Assembly (NCBI GenBank): GCA_028293565.1
Contig: JAQGON010000004.1
Span: 1-35,327, forward strand
Length of the DNA: 35,327 nucleotides
DNA from: Verrucomicrobiota bacterium
GTDB lineage: Bacteria > Verrucomicrobiota > Verrucomicrobiia > Opitutales > Opitutaceae
Direction of reading: 5' to 3'
Below, piece after piece: positions 16,825 through 25,206 of this stretch. A program made the position numbers and the translations under genes. The first letter of the stretch is position 1; each line of letters begins with the position of its first letter. The notes below the pieces were generated by a model. The model saw only the letters and a program-made list of their open reading frames with translations, did not search any database and was not told the origin of the DNA.

Positions 16825-18078
16825 TCACTGCGGGGGAATTTTCTTCACCGGCTTTGCCGCCTGCCGGCGTTCGAACGCATCGGAGAACGCCAGCGCCGGG
16901 CCCCACCAGCCGCGACGACGCAGCAGGTCGGCCCAGCGCGCGGGCCGGATGAGGGAGACGAGGGCCATGAGCACGAGCCCGATGGCGAAAAACCGCAGCG
17001 TGAGCCACGCGACCTTTTCCCACGGACTGCCGCTCGCGAGGAGGATGCCCGCCACGATGACCAGGGGCAGCCAGAATTTCCAGCGGGTGAATTCGATCAG
17101 CCGGGCCCATGACCGGCCGCGGACGCGCGCCCCCGCCGCGGCGACCTCGACCTTGCCGGTCATTTCCTTTTCGAGCACGCGGCGCAGCGCGGCCGGCGGC
17201 TGCCGGAGGCGCCAGGCGGCGACGCAGCTGCCGGCGCAGATGATCCCGTGCACGAACGCCCATCCCCCCACCACCCACGGAAGCCCCGGGGCGGGGACGT
17301 GCAGGATCCGCGCGAGCCACAGCGCCGCCGAATCGTAGGCGCGGACCAGGTCGCCGCCGAGCATCAGGTACTCGAGGAAAAAACCCTGCAGCGAGGCCCA
17401 GACTCCGATCAGCATTCCGCCCAGCGCGACGGCCGGCGCGTTCCAGCCCAGCAGCTGCACCGTGGATCCGAAGAAAAAGCCCTGCATGAAAATCGCGAGC
17501 ATCGGACGCAGGCGGTTGCCTCCGGGCGAGAGCGCCTTCAGTCCCGCGGAAATAAACGACACCCACATCACGCGGCCCGGCTGCGTCAGCCCGAAACCGG
17601 CAAAGACCATCATCGCTCCCTGCAGCGCCGACAGAAACGTGCTGCGGAACGGAATCCTGGCGGCGTGCAGCGCCGAGCCCACGCTCATCTCGATCGCGCC
17701 GCTGGCCCCGCCGAACAGTCCGATGCGCGTCCATTCGCCAAAATCCCCGCACGCGCGCTCGAGGCGTGCGAGCGCATCCGGGGCATCCGCCTCCACGCAC
17801 AGGTCGAACCGCCGCCCGAGCCGTTGCTCGATCTCCGCGACGAGCTCCGCGCGGACGGCGATGATCACGATCCGGGGATGGTTCGCTTCGATCGCCGCCC
17901 GGAGAGGCATCAGGTCCTCGCCCTGCGATTCGAACCGCGCTAATTCGATTTTTCCGCCGCGCCCCTGCGGGCGGGCCGCGAGCTCGTCGAGGATCCTGGC
18001 CTTGCCAGAGCCCGGAGCTCCGGTGAGGCCGATCAGCAGGCCGGGACCATGCGGCTGCGTGGGGGAATCGGGTGACAT
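16825..18078 (-). CDS. Fusion of a degenerate P-loop segment with a multi-helix membrane domain, possibly ECF-type transporter
   Basis: A 417-residue protein. Residues 17-28 (GLTGAPGSGKAR) look like a Walker A loop, but the usual Ser/Thr after Lys is Ala (27). The rest of the N domain (to about 115) is short and lacks an obvious Walker B. From 117 onward come hydrophobic segments: 145-165, 170-181, 192-215, 216-240 and 267-290. A charged loop (291-335) and two more helices (335-349, 357-377) follow, ending in RWADLLRRRGWWGPALAFSDAFERR. The middle stretch with LKALSPGGNRLRPMLAIFMQG suggests an ECF substrate-binding (S) component to me. The tail recalls an ECF T component. Both are pattern impressions, not established. 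The gene lies upstream of the small His protein and TonB receptor in the same orientation. The start at 18078 is the first ATG before the P-loop. Confidence 0.6.
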   Translation of the reverse strand: MSPDSPTQPHGPGLLIGLTGAPGSGKARILDELAARPQGRGGKIELARFESQGEDLMPLRAAIEANHPRIVIIAVRAELVAEIEQRLGRRFDLCVEADAPDALARLERACGDFGEWTRIGLFGGASGAIEMSVGSALHAARIPFRSTFLSALQGAMMVFAGFGLTQPGRVMWVSFISAGLKALSPGGNRLRPMLAIFMQGFFFGSTVQLLGWNAPAVALGGMLIGVWASLQGFFLEYLMLGGDLVRAYDSAALWLARILHVPAPGLPWVVGGWAFVHGIICAGSCVAAWRLRQPPAALRRVLEKEMTGKVEVAAAGARVRGRSWARLIEFTRWKFWLPLVIVAGILLASGSPWEKVAWLTLRFFAIGLVLMALVSLIRPARWADLLRRRGWWGPALAFSDAFERRQAAKPVKKIPPQ

Positions 18079-18171
18079 CGGCGTGACGATTGCGGCGCTG
18101 GCCCGCGACACGGCAAGGTTTCTTTGGGGATTCGTGCTGGACGATGCCCGGGGGCGGAGGAAGCTCAGGGG

Positions 18172-19299
18172 ATGGCGGGCATAAAAAGCGGAAATTCCGG
18201 TGCTTCGCGGAATATTTTTGAAACCCCCGCCGGTTCTGTGCGTCGAACGGGCGTGGGATTTATTGTTTCTTCGAAAGCAGGCCGGCCGCTCGCCGCCCTG
18301 ATGACAATCTGCGCGATCCTGGGGGGAGCTGCATCGTTGCGGGCGGATCCGCACGCAGCCGCGGCCGAACCGGTGAAACAGGACACCCTGGTGTACAAGG
18401 ACGGTGACCAGATCAAAGGGCGGCTGAAGGAGCGCTCGGCCACGGAGATCGTTTTTCTTTCGACGCGGTTCGGCCTCCTGCACGTCCCGGTGGCGGACGC
18501 CAAGGTCATCCTCGCAAACGGGGATGACGACACCATGGCCGAGGTGCGGGCCCGCCGGGAGGAGGCGGAGGGTCCGTTCACCTTCTGGTCGCTGCTTTCG
18601 CTCCGCGCGCTGACCTCGCAGGTGCGCAATTTTTTCGGGCCGTGGCACGGGCGTTTCGCCGTGTCGTCGCAGGTGGTCTCGGACACCACGGATCGCACCA
18701 ACGACACGATCGAGGCGCACCTGCAGCGGAAATGGAAAAAGGACACCATCCAGATCAACGGCCGGTATGATTACAGCGAAACGAACGGGCTGGTGACGAC
18801 GGACATCGTCAAGGGCGACGCCTCGTGGCGTCATGATTTCCAATCGCGCCTCTTTGCCAGCTACACGCCGTCGGCCGAGATGAACCGGGCGTTCAGCTTC
18901 AACGGACTTCCGGCCGACTACGTCCTCGTGCAGCAGGAGCTCGGCGTCGGCGTCAATGTCTTCACCTCGCCGAAGCGCAACCTGCGCGTGGGCATGGCGG
19001 AAAACGTCTTCGACCTCTGGCAGATCGTCCCGCCCGAATCGCACAACTCGAAGACCGCCGAATCCGTCTTTCTCGAAGCCGACTGGAAGCTGCCCTGGGC
19101 CATGACGCTGACCGAGCGCGGCGTGTGGTACTATTCCATCAACACCGGCCGGGACGGCTGGGAAAACAAGATCGAGCTGGACAAGAAGCTCACCGAGACC
19201 TTCACCGTCGGAATCCGCCACGAGGTGCGTTACAACAACCCCGGCGTGCGCGTGCAGGACTACACCCTCCTGAAGCTCCTCATCGGAATCGATTTTTGA
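18172..19299 (+). CDS. DUF481-like outer-membrane beta-barrel protein
   Basis: A protein of up to 375 residues. After a hydrophobic signal-like segment (LAALMTICAILGGAASLRAD) it has a small soluble domain with DTLVYKDGDQIKGRLKERSATEIVFLSTRFGLLHVPVADAKVI. This form of opening is common ahead of the DUF481 barrel. The barrel follows with repeating aromatic-alternating strands (GRFAVSSQVVSD, DTIQINGRYDYSET, NLRVGMAENVF, ESVFLEADWKL) and ends in LLKLLIGIDF with a terminal Phe. The start is unsettled: ATG 18172 has a GGAGG 11 bp upstream but a long leader, GTG 18253 would give a normal-length signal peptide, and ATG 18301 is too close to the signal core. It diverges from the P-loop fusion gene and is convergent with the reductase, with a palindrome in between. 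Confidence 0.72.
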   Translation: MAGIKSGNSGASRNIFETPAGSVRRTGVGFIVSSKAGRPLAALMTICAILGGAASLRADPHAAAAEPVKQDTLVYKDGDQIKGRLKERSATEIVFLSTRFGLLHVPVADAKVILANGDDDTMAEVRARREEAEGPFTFWSLLSLRALTSQVRNFFGPWHGRFAVSSQVVSDTTDRTNDTIEAHLQRKWKKDTIQINGRYDYSETNGLVTTDIVKGDASWRHDFQSRLFASYTPSAEMNRAFSFNGLPADYVLVQQELGVGVNVFTSPKRNLRVGMAENVFDLWQIVPPESHNSKTAESVFLEADWKLPWAMTLTERGVWYYSINTGRDGWENKIELDKKLTETFTVGIRHEVRYNNPGVRVQDYTLLKLLIGIDF

Positions 19300-19303
19300 A
19301 TCG

Positions 19304-19410
19304 AGGTAGCACGGGTCTCCGACCCGTGAAGGTGGACACGAGCTAACGGGTGTGCTCGACGTTCTCCGTTGGCAGAGTCCGCCCACACGGGTCGGAGATC
19401 CGTGCTACCT
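19304..19410. repeat. Inverted repeat at a convergent junction, overlapping a stop codon
   Basis: Arms at 19304-19328 and 19386-19410 pair at 24 of 25 positions (AGGTAGCACGGGTCTCCGAC type sequence), with a 57-bp loop. The left arm begins 5 bp after the stop of the DUF481-like gene. The right arm covers the stop codon (19405-19407) and the last codon of the opposing reductase gene. It could act as a two-way terminator or be a mobile palindrome that came to supply a stop codon. Confidence 0.9.
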
Positions 19411-20100
19411 GCTCGGGCGGGCCTTGAGCCAGAACATGCCGGCGCCGATTTTTCGGACGGACTGGATGCGGACGTTGCTCAGGGCCTTGGACGAGTGATT
19501 GCCTTCGGTGTCGAACAGCGAGGGTTCGCCGATGCGGCCGTCGGCCACCGGCGTGAGCAGGAGGCTGATCTCATCGATCAGGCCGGCGGCGAGGAACGCA
19601 CCGGTCGTCTTGCCGCCGCCCTCGACCAGCAAACGCTTCACCCCGAATTTTTCGCCGAGGCGGCGCACGACCGCGGCAAGATTAATTTCGCCGTCGCGCC
19701 GCCCGGCCACCACATACGAAATCTCCTTGTCACGCAGGTAGGAAAGGTACGCCGCAGGCGCGGCCTCGGTGAGGACGATGACGAGGGCATCGCCTTCGAC
19801 TTCGTTTTTCTTCCACGCGAGCTTGCCCGCCGAATCAAGGACGACCGCCAGCCGCCTGGCGCTGCGCGGCGCGATCCAGTCGCCCTTCTCGACGCGCACG
19901 CTGCGCCGGCCCGCGGGACGCCGCCAGCGGCCGTTCGCGAACTCCTCCATCGTGACCCGGCCGCAGAGCCAGGCCTGCGCCCGGTAGGTGTCGGCAGTGC
20001 GGTCGTATTCCTCGTGGGCGGCATCGGGAATATTCCACCGATCCGTGCGCAAACGTCCGTCGATCGACGGCATCATGTGACAAATGACGTAGGGCTTCAT
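19405..20100 (-). CDS. RibD C-terminal-type (DHFR-like) reductase
   Basis: A 231-residue protein of the bacterial bifunctional deaminase-reductase C-terminal family (RibD_C). It starts MKPYVICHMMPSIDGRL, the DHFR-like first strand and loop. It continues with AWLCGRVTMEEFA, then a nucleotide-binding core near ISYVVAGR, LGEKFGVKRLLVEGGGKTTGAFLAAGLIDEISLLLTPV and SLFDTEG. No deaminase domain is fused, so it is a stand-alone reductase. The role may be reduction in riboflavin or pterin metabolism or another NADPH-dependent step. It lies 7 kb from the riboflavin genes, so direct pathway membership is not shown. The start at 20100 was chosen for the family-like first strand. Confidence 0.85.
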   Translation of the reverse strand: MKPYVICHMMPSIDGRLRTDRWNIPDAAHEEYDRTADTYRAQAWLCGRVTMEEFANGRWRRPAGRRSVRVEKGDWIAPRSARRLAVVLDSAGKLAWKKNEVEGDALVIVLTEAAPAAYLSYLRDKEISYVVAGRRDGEINLAAVVRRLGEKFGVKRLLVEGGGKTTGAFLAAGLIDEISLLLTPVADGRIGEPSLFDTEGNHSSKALSNVRIQSVRKIGAGMFWLKARPSR

Positions 20101-20214
20101 GGTGAAGCTGCCCGACCAGCGAGGACACGAGCAGTTCCACGCGCGACCAAGAATGTGGCGCCGCGCCAAGAGCCGGCTCGGCGCCATTCGGATCTTCTTC
20201 CGCGAGAGCGCGGC

Positions 20215-21228
20215 TCACGCTTCGCTTTTCAGGACATAGACCATTCCCTTTTCGGAGCCGATCGCGAGGAGGGTGTCGTCGGGTGACCAGGCGAGCTTCG
20301 TGGCGGCGGACGGCATTTTCACCGTGGCGCGCAGGGGCTGCTTTCGCTCCGGGCTCCACAGCTGGACCACGCCGTCGACGGCGGCGGTCGCGAGCAGGCC
20401 GTGCCGGTGCTGAAACGACACCGCGCAAATCTTCGCGTCGTGCGGCAGCATGTTGGGATCGCGGCCCTCCGGTCCTGCTCCCGCACAATCCCACACGCAG
20501 CAATCCTTGCCCCCGCCCGTCGCGAGCCAGCGGCTGCCGTGGTCGAAGGACAGTTCCTTTACCTTGCCCTCATAGCCGCTCATCTGAAGTTCGGCGTCTT
20601 CCGCCGGAATCCAGAGATGCACGGACGGATCCTGGTTGCCCGAGACGAGCCACCGGCTGTCGGGAGACCAGACGAGGGCCTGGATGCCGTTCGCATAGGC
20701 GAATTCCTTCTGGAGCAGAAAATCATCGGCATCCCACAGGCACACTCCGCCGAAATAGGAAACCGCCACGCATCCTCCGGCCGGCTGGGGGGCGAGGGCC
20801 GAAATCGTCTTGGGCGCGGGCTTGAACGTGTGGACCACGGTGCCGTCGGCGCGCAGGGCGACGAGGGTTTTGCCGGCGGCGGCGAAGAGCATCGTGGCGC
20901 TCGTCCAGCCCAGATGTTCGACCCAGGCGGATCCGAGTTCCGCGGACGCCACGTGCTGGCCGGCGCCGGGGTCCCAGAATTTCACTTCGCCGTCCTGCCC
21001 GCCGCTGGCCAGGAGGCTGGGCGAACTTTCGCCCTGCGGCTTCCAGGCGAGGCAATTCGTGCCGCCCGCGTGCCCTGCCAGGTCGGGCTGCCGCGCTCCG
21101 TCTGACCGCGCGAAAAGCGCGACCGGACCGCTCGCCGAGGCGGCCGCCAGAAGGTCGCCGCGTGGCGACCAGGCGAGGTCGATCACGTAATCGTCGAGGG
21201 CGCCCGCCCAGTGTTTCGTCAGCTGCAT
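20215..21228 (-). CDS. WD40 repeat protein
   Basis: A 337-residue beta-propeller protein. Repeats with the WD40 pattern (hydrophobic-ASGGQDGEVKFWDPG, LVSGNQDPSVHLWIP, LATGGGKDCCVWDC, LATAAVDGVVQLWSP) recur about every 40 residues, each closing near a W-D or L-W pair. About seven repeats are visible from VIDLAWSPRGDLLAAAS to the terminal GSEKGMVYVLKSEA, enough for one propeller. No signal peptide, membrane helix or enzyme domain is present. Such proteins usually serve as interaction platforms; the partner is unknown. The gene lies 114 bp upstream of the reductase on the same strand and diverges from the ABC importer operon. Confidence 0.9.
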   Translation of the reverse strand: MQLTKHWAGALDDYVIDLAWSPRGDLLAAASASGPVALFARSDGARQPDLAGHAGGTNCLAWKPQGESSPSLLASGGQDGEVKFWDPGAGQHVASAELGSAWVEHLGWTSATMLFAAAGKTLVALRADGTVVHTFKPAPKTISALAPQPAGGCVAVSYFGGVCLWDADDFLLQKEFAYANGIQALVWSPDSRWLVSGNQDPSVHLWIPAEDAELQMSGYEGKVKELSFDHGSRWLATGGGKDCCVWDCAGAGPEGRDPNMLPHDAKICAVSFQHRHGLLATAAVDGVVQLWSPERKQPLRATVKMPSAATKLAWSPDDTLLAIGSEKGMVYVLKSEA

Positions 21229-21272
21229 CGGAGGAAAGTAGCGAGCAGCGGGTTGGGCGTGGCGAGGAGAAA

Positions 21273-21339
21273 GGTGGAACGCATCGTCGCAGACCTTGAG
21301 CTTGTCGAACGTTCAGGGTCCGAGACAACGCGTTCCACC
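21273..21339. repeat. Imperfect palindrome between divergent genes
   Basis: Arms GGTGGAACGC (21273-21282) and GCGTTCCACC (21330-21339) are exact reverse complements. Inside, ACCTTGA (21293-21299) faces TCAGGGT (21313-21319). Weaker pairing extends outside the arms. It lies in the 184-bp region between the WD40 gene and the importer operon. It could be an operator, or the same kind of intergenic palindrome seen elsewhere in the window. Confidence 0.6.
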
Positions 21340-21412
21340 GATTTTCGCTGCTAGCTGCCGTTTTTTTTTCGTCGCTCCGCCCTGGCGCGGCTCGCAGCCT
21401 TTATCCGCCCCG

Positions 21413-22888
21413 GTGAAACGTTTTTTTCTCATTTCCGTCCTGGTGCTCACGGCGGCGAGTGCGGCGCTCTACTGGACGCGGCCGGAAAACCGGGGCACGG
21501 CCACGGTGCTTTACTGGATGACCCAGAACGATCCGGTGAAGCGCGAGACCGTAGCGCTGTTCCGCCAGTGGCTGGTCGACCAGGGCCTGCCGCCGGTCGA
21601 CGTGATCATCGACCATTCCAACCAGGACGTGACGAAGAAACTGGTCCAGGGCGTTTCCGGAGTCGGCGGCGACTTGATCGACCTCTATTTCTGCGAGCTG
21701 GAAACCATGCAGTCGACCGGGATGCTCGCGGATCTGACCGACGAGGCGCCGGCGGCGGGATACGCCGCGAGCACGACTTATCCGGCCATCGTCAGCGATT
21801 TCACCGTGCAGGGGAGGCAGTATGGCTACCCCCGGAACGTCGACATGACGATGTGCTGGGTGAACCGCGACACGTTCGCGCGCTTCGCGCAGCCCGAGCC
21901 GCCGCGGCAATGGAGCTGGGATGAATTCGAGGAGCGGGGCCGGCGCTTCGTCGCCGCGGCGAATCCGCCGGGCACGCGCCAGCGGATCTATTATCTCAAC
22001 CGCGTCTGGCCGCCGGTGCTGCGGCGCGGGCTCGGCCTGACGACTTTCAACGAGACCGGGACGCGCTGCACGCTGGATGATCCGCGGAATGCGGAAGTCT
22101 TCCGGCGCGTCAGGCGGTGGACGGTGGACGAGCATTTGCTTCCGACGGTGGCGGACCAGGCGTCGATGCTTGCCGACGGCACGGCGTACGACAGCTCGTT
22201 CGGGCTGTTTGCCGCGGGGCGTTTCGCGATGATTTACGAGGGGCTGTGGGCGCTCATCCGGCTGCGTCCGCTGGGCGAATTCAAGCTCGGCGCGGTCGAG
22301 CCGTTCACCGGCGGTTTCAAAAACATGGAGATCGCGAGCGGCGCGGTGGCGGTTTACGCCGGATCGAAGCATCCCGGAGCCGCGCGGCAGTTCATCCGGT
22401 TTCTGGCGAGCGAACCATTCAACCTGCTCGTGGCCCGCAGCGGCGACTCGATGCCGCCGCTGCCGGAATTCGGCCGGCACGAGGCGTTTCTCCATCCGCC
22501 CGGATTCGAGGGAGACTGGGAGACGAAGGCCGCGTTCGCGCGCGCGGGAACGACGATCGGGCTGGCGCAGAGCAAGAGTCCGTTCGTGCTGCCGAGCGTC
22601 GTGCTCAAGATCGACACCGACATGCTGCAGACGGTGATCGCCGGGCGGCTTTCGCCCGAGGACGCGGCGAAGGAGGAGGCGGAGCGGATCAACGGCGAGA
22701 TCGCGCTCACGATCAGCCAGGACGCGGCGCTGCGGCGGGAATACGAGCGGCGCCTCGAAGTCCAGCGCCGGATCGAGGCGCGCCGCGCGGCGGGCGAGGG
22801 CGTGCCGGCGGCGTGGATCCGCGATCCGTTCCATCTGGCCTATTACCGGGCCCAGGGCTGGCTGGAAAAAACGGAGGGCGCGCCGTGA
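21413..22888 (+). CDS. ABC transporter sugar-binding protein, membrane-anchored
   Basis: A 491-residue extracytoplasmic solute-binding protein of the family 1 (maltose-type) sugar class. The N-terminal helix (KRFFLISVLVLTAASAAL, 2-19) is followed by VLYWMTQNDPVKRETVALFRQW, and later by GVSGVGGDLIDLYFC, GYPRNVDMTMCWVNRDTF, WSWDEFEERGRRF, FGLFAAGRFAMIYEGLWAL, AVYAGSKHPGAARQFIRFLAS and GDSMPPLP. No lipobox Cys follows the helix, so the protein is probably tethered by an uncleaved anchor. The C-terminal 100 residues are an alpha-helical extension (DAALRREYERRLEVQRR) that ordinary members lack. The start is GTG at 21413. The next gene's GTG overlaps its stop (GTGA). The sugar is unknown. Confidence 0.88.
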   Translation: MKRFFLISVLVLTAASAALYWTRPENRGTATVLYWMTQNDPVKRETVALFRQWLVDQGLPPVDVIIDHSNQDVTKKLVQGVSGVGGDLIDLYFCELETMQSTGMLADLTDEAPAAGYAASTTYPAIVSDFTVQGRQYGYPRNVDMTMCWVNRDTFARFAQPEPPRQWSWDEFEERGRRFVAAANPPGTRQRIYYLNRVWPPVLRRGLGLTTFNETGTRCTLDDPRNAEVFRRVRRWTVDEHLLPTVADQASMLADGTAYDSSFGLFAAGRFAMIYEGLWALIRLRPLGEFKLGAVEPFTGGFKNMEIASGAVAVYAGSKHPGAARQFIRFLASEPFNLLVARSGDSMPPLPEFGRHEAFLHPPGFEGDWETKAAFARAGTTIGLAQSKSPFVLPSVVLKIDTDMLQTVIAGRLSPEDAAKEEAERINGEIALTISQDAALRREYERRLEVQRRIEARRAAGEGVPAAWIRDPFHLAYYRAQGWLEKTEGAP

Positions 22889-24366
22889 GCGCGGGGCGTC
22901 CCGTGCGCCGCTGGCTGACGGGCGTCGGTTTCCTGCTGCCGAACATCGCGGGATTCTGCGCGTTCACGCTCGCGCCGCTGGTGATGAGCTTCGCGCTCGC
23001 GTTCTCCAACTGGGACATCCTTCGCCACAATCTTTTCCGGAAGGACGCGATCCGGTTCGTCGGCCTCGGAAATTTCAGCCGGCTTTTTTCCGACCTGCAG
23101 TTCTGGCGCGACCTCGGCAACACCCTTTTCTTCCTGCTCGGGCTGCCCTTTGCGATCGCGGGGAGCCTCGCCGCCGCGCTCCTGCTGGCGCAGGTGAACC
23201 GGCGCCGGGTCTCGACCGGCTCCGCCCTGGTCGTGGCGACAGTCGTGCTGGTCTTCAGCGGGCTGGTCCTGCTCTCGGGGGGGATGGCGCAGCGCGGGGT
23301 GGTCTTTCTTTTCGGGACGATGGCCGCGGCCGTGCTGGTTTCCGGCGTGCTCACGGGCGGCACGCTTTATCGCACGCTGTTCTACATCCCGCATTTCACG
23401 GCGGGGGTCGCGACCTTCGTGCTTTGGAAAAAACTCTACAATCCGCACACGGGCCCGATCAACGCGGCGCTGCGTCCGCTGCTCGACGGGTTTTCCTCGG
23501 CCGTGTGCGCGTGGCCCGGATTCTTCGCGCTCGGCGTGCCCGCGCTGGCTGGGTGCGCGATGGTGCTGCTCGCCCTCGTGCAGGTGCGACGGCTGCGCCG
23601 TCGCTGGGACGATGGCGAGGCGGGCGCGGCGGCCGTCGCGGCCGGCATCCTCGCGCTGGCCGGGCCGGCGATGGTTTTCCTTCACTGGCATGGGATGGGG
23701 ACGGGGATCGCGGGAGGACTCGCCGGCACCGTCGGGGTCGCATTGTTCGGGGCGATTGTCCGCCGGCCCCGGCGGTGGGGGCCGATTCCGACGAATGACG
23801 CCGGCCTCGGTTCCGAGCTGAGCCTCGCGCTGATCGGCGTTCCGCTGCTCCTGCTGCTGGCGGGGGCGATCCGCGCCGGGCCGACGCTGCCCGCGATCGC
23901 GGCGTTGGGAATCGATCCTCCGGACTGGCTCGGCGATTATGCCTGGGCCAAGCCCGCGCTGATGCTGATGGCGCTCTGGGCGGCGATCGGCTCGAACAGC
24001 ATGATCCTTTTTCTCGCTGGGCTGAGCAACATTCCGCCGGAGCTCTACGAGGCCGCGGACATGGATGGCGCTTCCGCGGGACAGCGTTTCTGGAACATCA
24101 CGTGGCCGCAGCTGGCGCCGGTCACCTTCTTCATCGCGGTCATGGGCGTCATCAATGGACTCCAGGGCGGATTCGAAATGGCGCGGACGATGACGCTGGG
24201 CGGACCGGCCGGGTCCACGACGACGCTGAGTTATTTCATCTTCACGGAGGGATTCGAGATCGGCCGGCTCGGCTATGCGTCGGCGGTGGCGTGGGTGATG
24301 TTCGCCCTCGTGCTGGTTTTCACGCTCCTGAATTTCCGCTTTGGAAACCGCGATGCGAACGACTGA
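22885..24366 (+). CDS. Sugar ABC transporter permease with two insertions
   Basis: A 493-residue MalF/UgpA-type permease, far above the usual 290-320. It begins at GTG 22885, overlapping the binding-protein stop. Residues 1-105 form the expected first part (LLPNIAGFCAFTLAPLVMSFALAFSNW; FVGLGNFSRLFS). The usual RGxxLYRTLFYIPHF segment appears only at 160-171, after a 55-residue insertion with two helices. Residues 205-345 form a second hydrophobic insertion of several helices. The normal end follows: WAKPALMLMALWAAIGSNSMILFLAGLSNIPPELYEAADMDGASAG, with the EAA loop at 389-410. The ATP-binding subunit is not encoded nearby. The next permease overlaps it by 14 bp. Confidence 0.88.
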   Translation: MSAGRPVRRWLTGVGFLLPNIAGFCAFTLAPLVMSFALAFSNWDILRHNLFRKDAIRFVGLGNFSRLFSDLQFWRDLGNTLFFLLGLPFAIAGSLAAALLLAQVNRRRVSTGSALVVATVVLVFSGLVLLSGGMAQRGVVFLFGTMAAAVLVSGVLTGGTLYRTLFYIPHFTAGVATFVLWKKLYNPHTGPINAALRPLLDGFSSAVCAWPGFFALGVPALAGCAMVLLALVQVRRLRRRWDDGEAGAAAVAAGILALAGPAMVFLHWHGMGTGIAGGLAGTVGVALFGAIVRRPRRWGPIPTNDAGLGSELSLALIGVPLLLLLAGAIRAGPTLPAIAALGIDPPDWLGDYAWAKPALMLMALWAAIGSNSMILFLAGLSNIPPELYEAADMDGASAGQRFWNITWPQLAPVTFFIAVMGVINGLQGGFEMARTMTLGGPAGSTTTLSYFIFTEGFEIGRLGYASAVAWVMFALVLVFTLLNFRFGNRDAND

Positions 24367-25192
24367 ATCCAATCCTTCTCCATCGACCGCCCGCGGGCTA
24401 GGCCTGCATGTGCTGCTGACGCTGCTCGGCCTGGCGATGGCGGCGCCCTTCCTCTGGATGATCCTCGCGAGCCTGAAGACGGCGCCGGAGGCGGGCGACC
24501 CGGCGTGGCTCCCGCGCCAGGCGCAGTGGGGCAATTATCCCGAGGTGTTCCGGGTGATTCCCTTCCTGCGCTTTGCCGCCAACAGCCTCGTCGTCGCCGG
24601 CTGGGTGACGCTGCTGCAGGTCCTCACGAGCGCGCTGGCGGCCTTCAGTTTTTCGCGGCTCGAATGGCCCGGCCGCGACCGCGTGTTTTTTCTCTATCTC
24701 GCGACGATGATGCTGCCGGGCATCGTGATGCTGATTCCGAACTACGAGATCATGGTCCGCTGGGGACTGATGGACACGTTCCTCGGCCTGGTGCTGCCCT
24801 CGGCGTTCAGCGCGTTCGGCACCTTTCTGCTGCGCCAGTTTATGCTCGGGATCCCGCGCGCGCTCGACGAGGCCGCGGAGATGGATGGGGCGAGCAAGTG
24901 GCGGATCTTTTGGGACGTGATCCTGCCGCTGAGCCGGCCCGGACTGGTGACGCTCGCGATCTTCACGTTCATGGGCAACTATCACAGCTTCTTCTGGCCG
25001 TTCGTGATGATGAAGACGGTCGACAACTACACCCTGCCGGTCGGTCTGCTTTTCTTCGACTCCGAGCACGGCCAGGTCACGCACCTCCTGATGGCGGCGG
25101 TGACGATGTCGGTCCTGCCGTTGATCGTAATCTTTGTCTTCCTCCAGCGTCAGCTGATCCGGGGCATCCAGATCGGCGCCGTCAAAGGGTGA
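24353..25192 (+). CDS. Sugar ABC transporter permease (MalG type)
   Basis: The second inner-membrane subunit, 279 residues, of normal length. It has the MalG-type order: a first helix (LHVLLTLLGLAMAAPFLWMILASLKT), WGNYPEVF, a run of helices, the EAA loop LDEAAEMDGASKWRIFWDVILPLSRPGL, then NYHSFFWPFVMMK and the final helix with FVFLQRQLIRGIQIGAVKG. ATG 24353 was chosen; it overlaps the previous gene by 14 bp, so the operon is translated as a block. It would pair with the larger permease and with a shared ATPase encoded elsewhere. A palindrome begins 15 bp downstream. Confidence 0.93.
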   Translation: MRTTESNPSPSTARGLGLHVLLTLLGLAMAAPFLWMILASLKTAPEAGDPAWLPRQAQWGNYPEVFRVIPFLRFAANSLVVAGWVTLLQVLTSALAAFSFSRLEWPGRDRVFFLYLATMMLPGIVMLIPNYEIMVRWGLMDTFLGLVLPSAFSAFGTFLLRQFMLGIPRALDEAAEMDGASKWRIFWDVILPLSRPGLVTLAIFTFMGNYHSFFWPFVMMKTVDNYTLPVGLLFFDSEHGQVTHLLMAAVTMSVLPLIVIFVFLQRQLIRGIQIGAVKG

Positions 25193-25206
25193 CCGAAAAC
25201 CCGATC

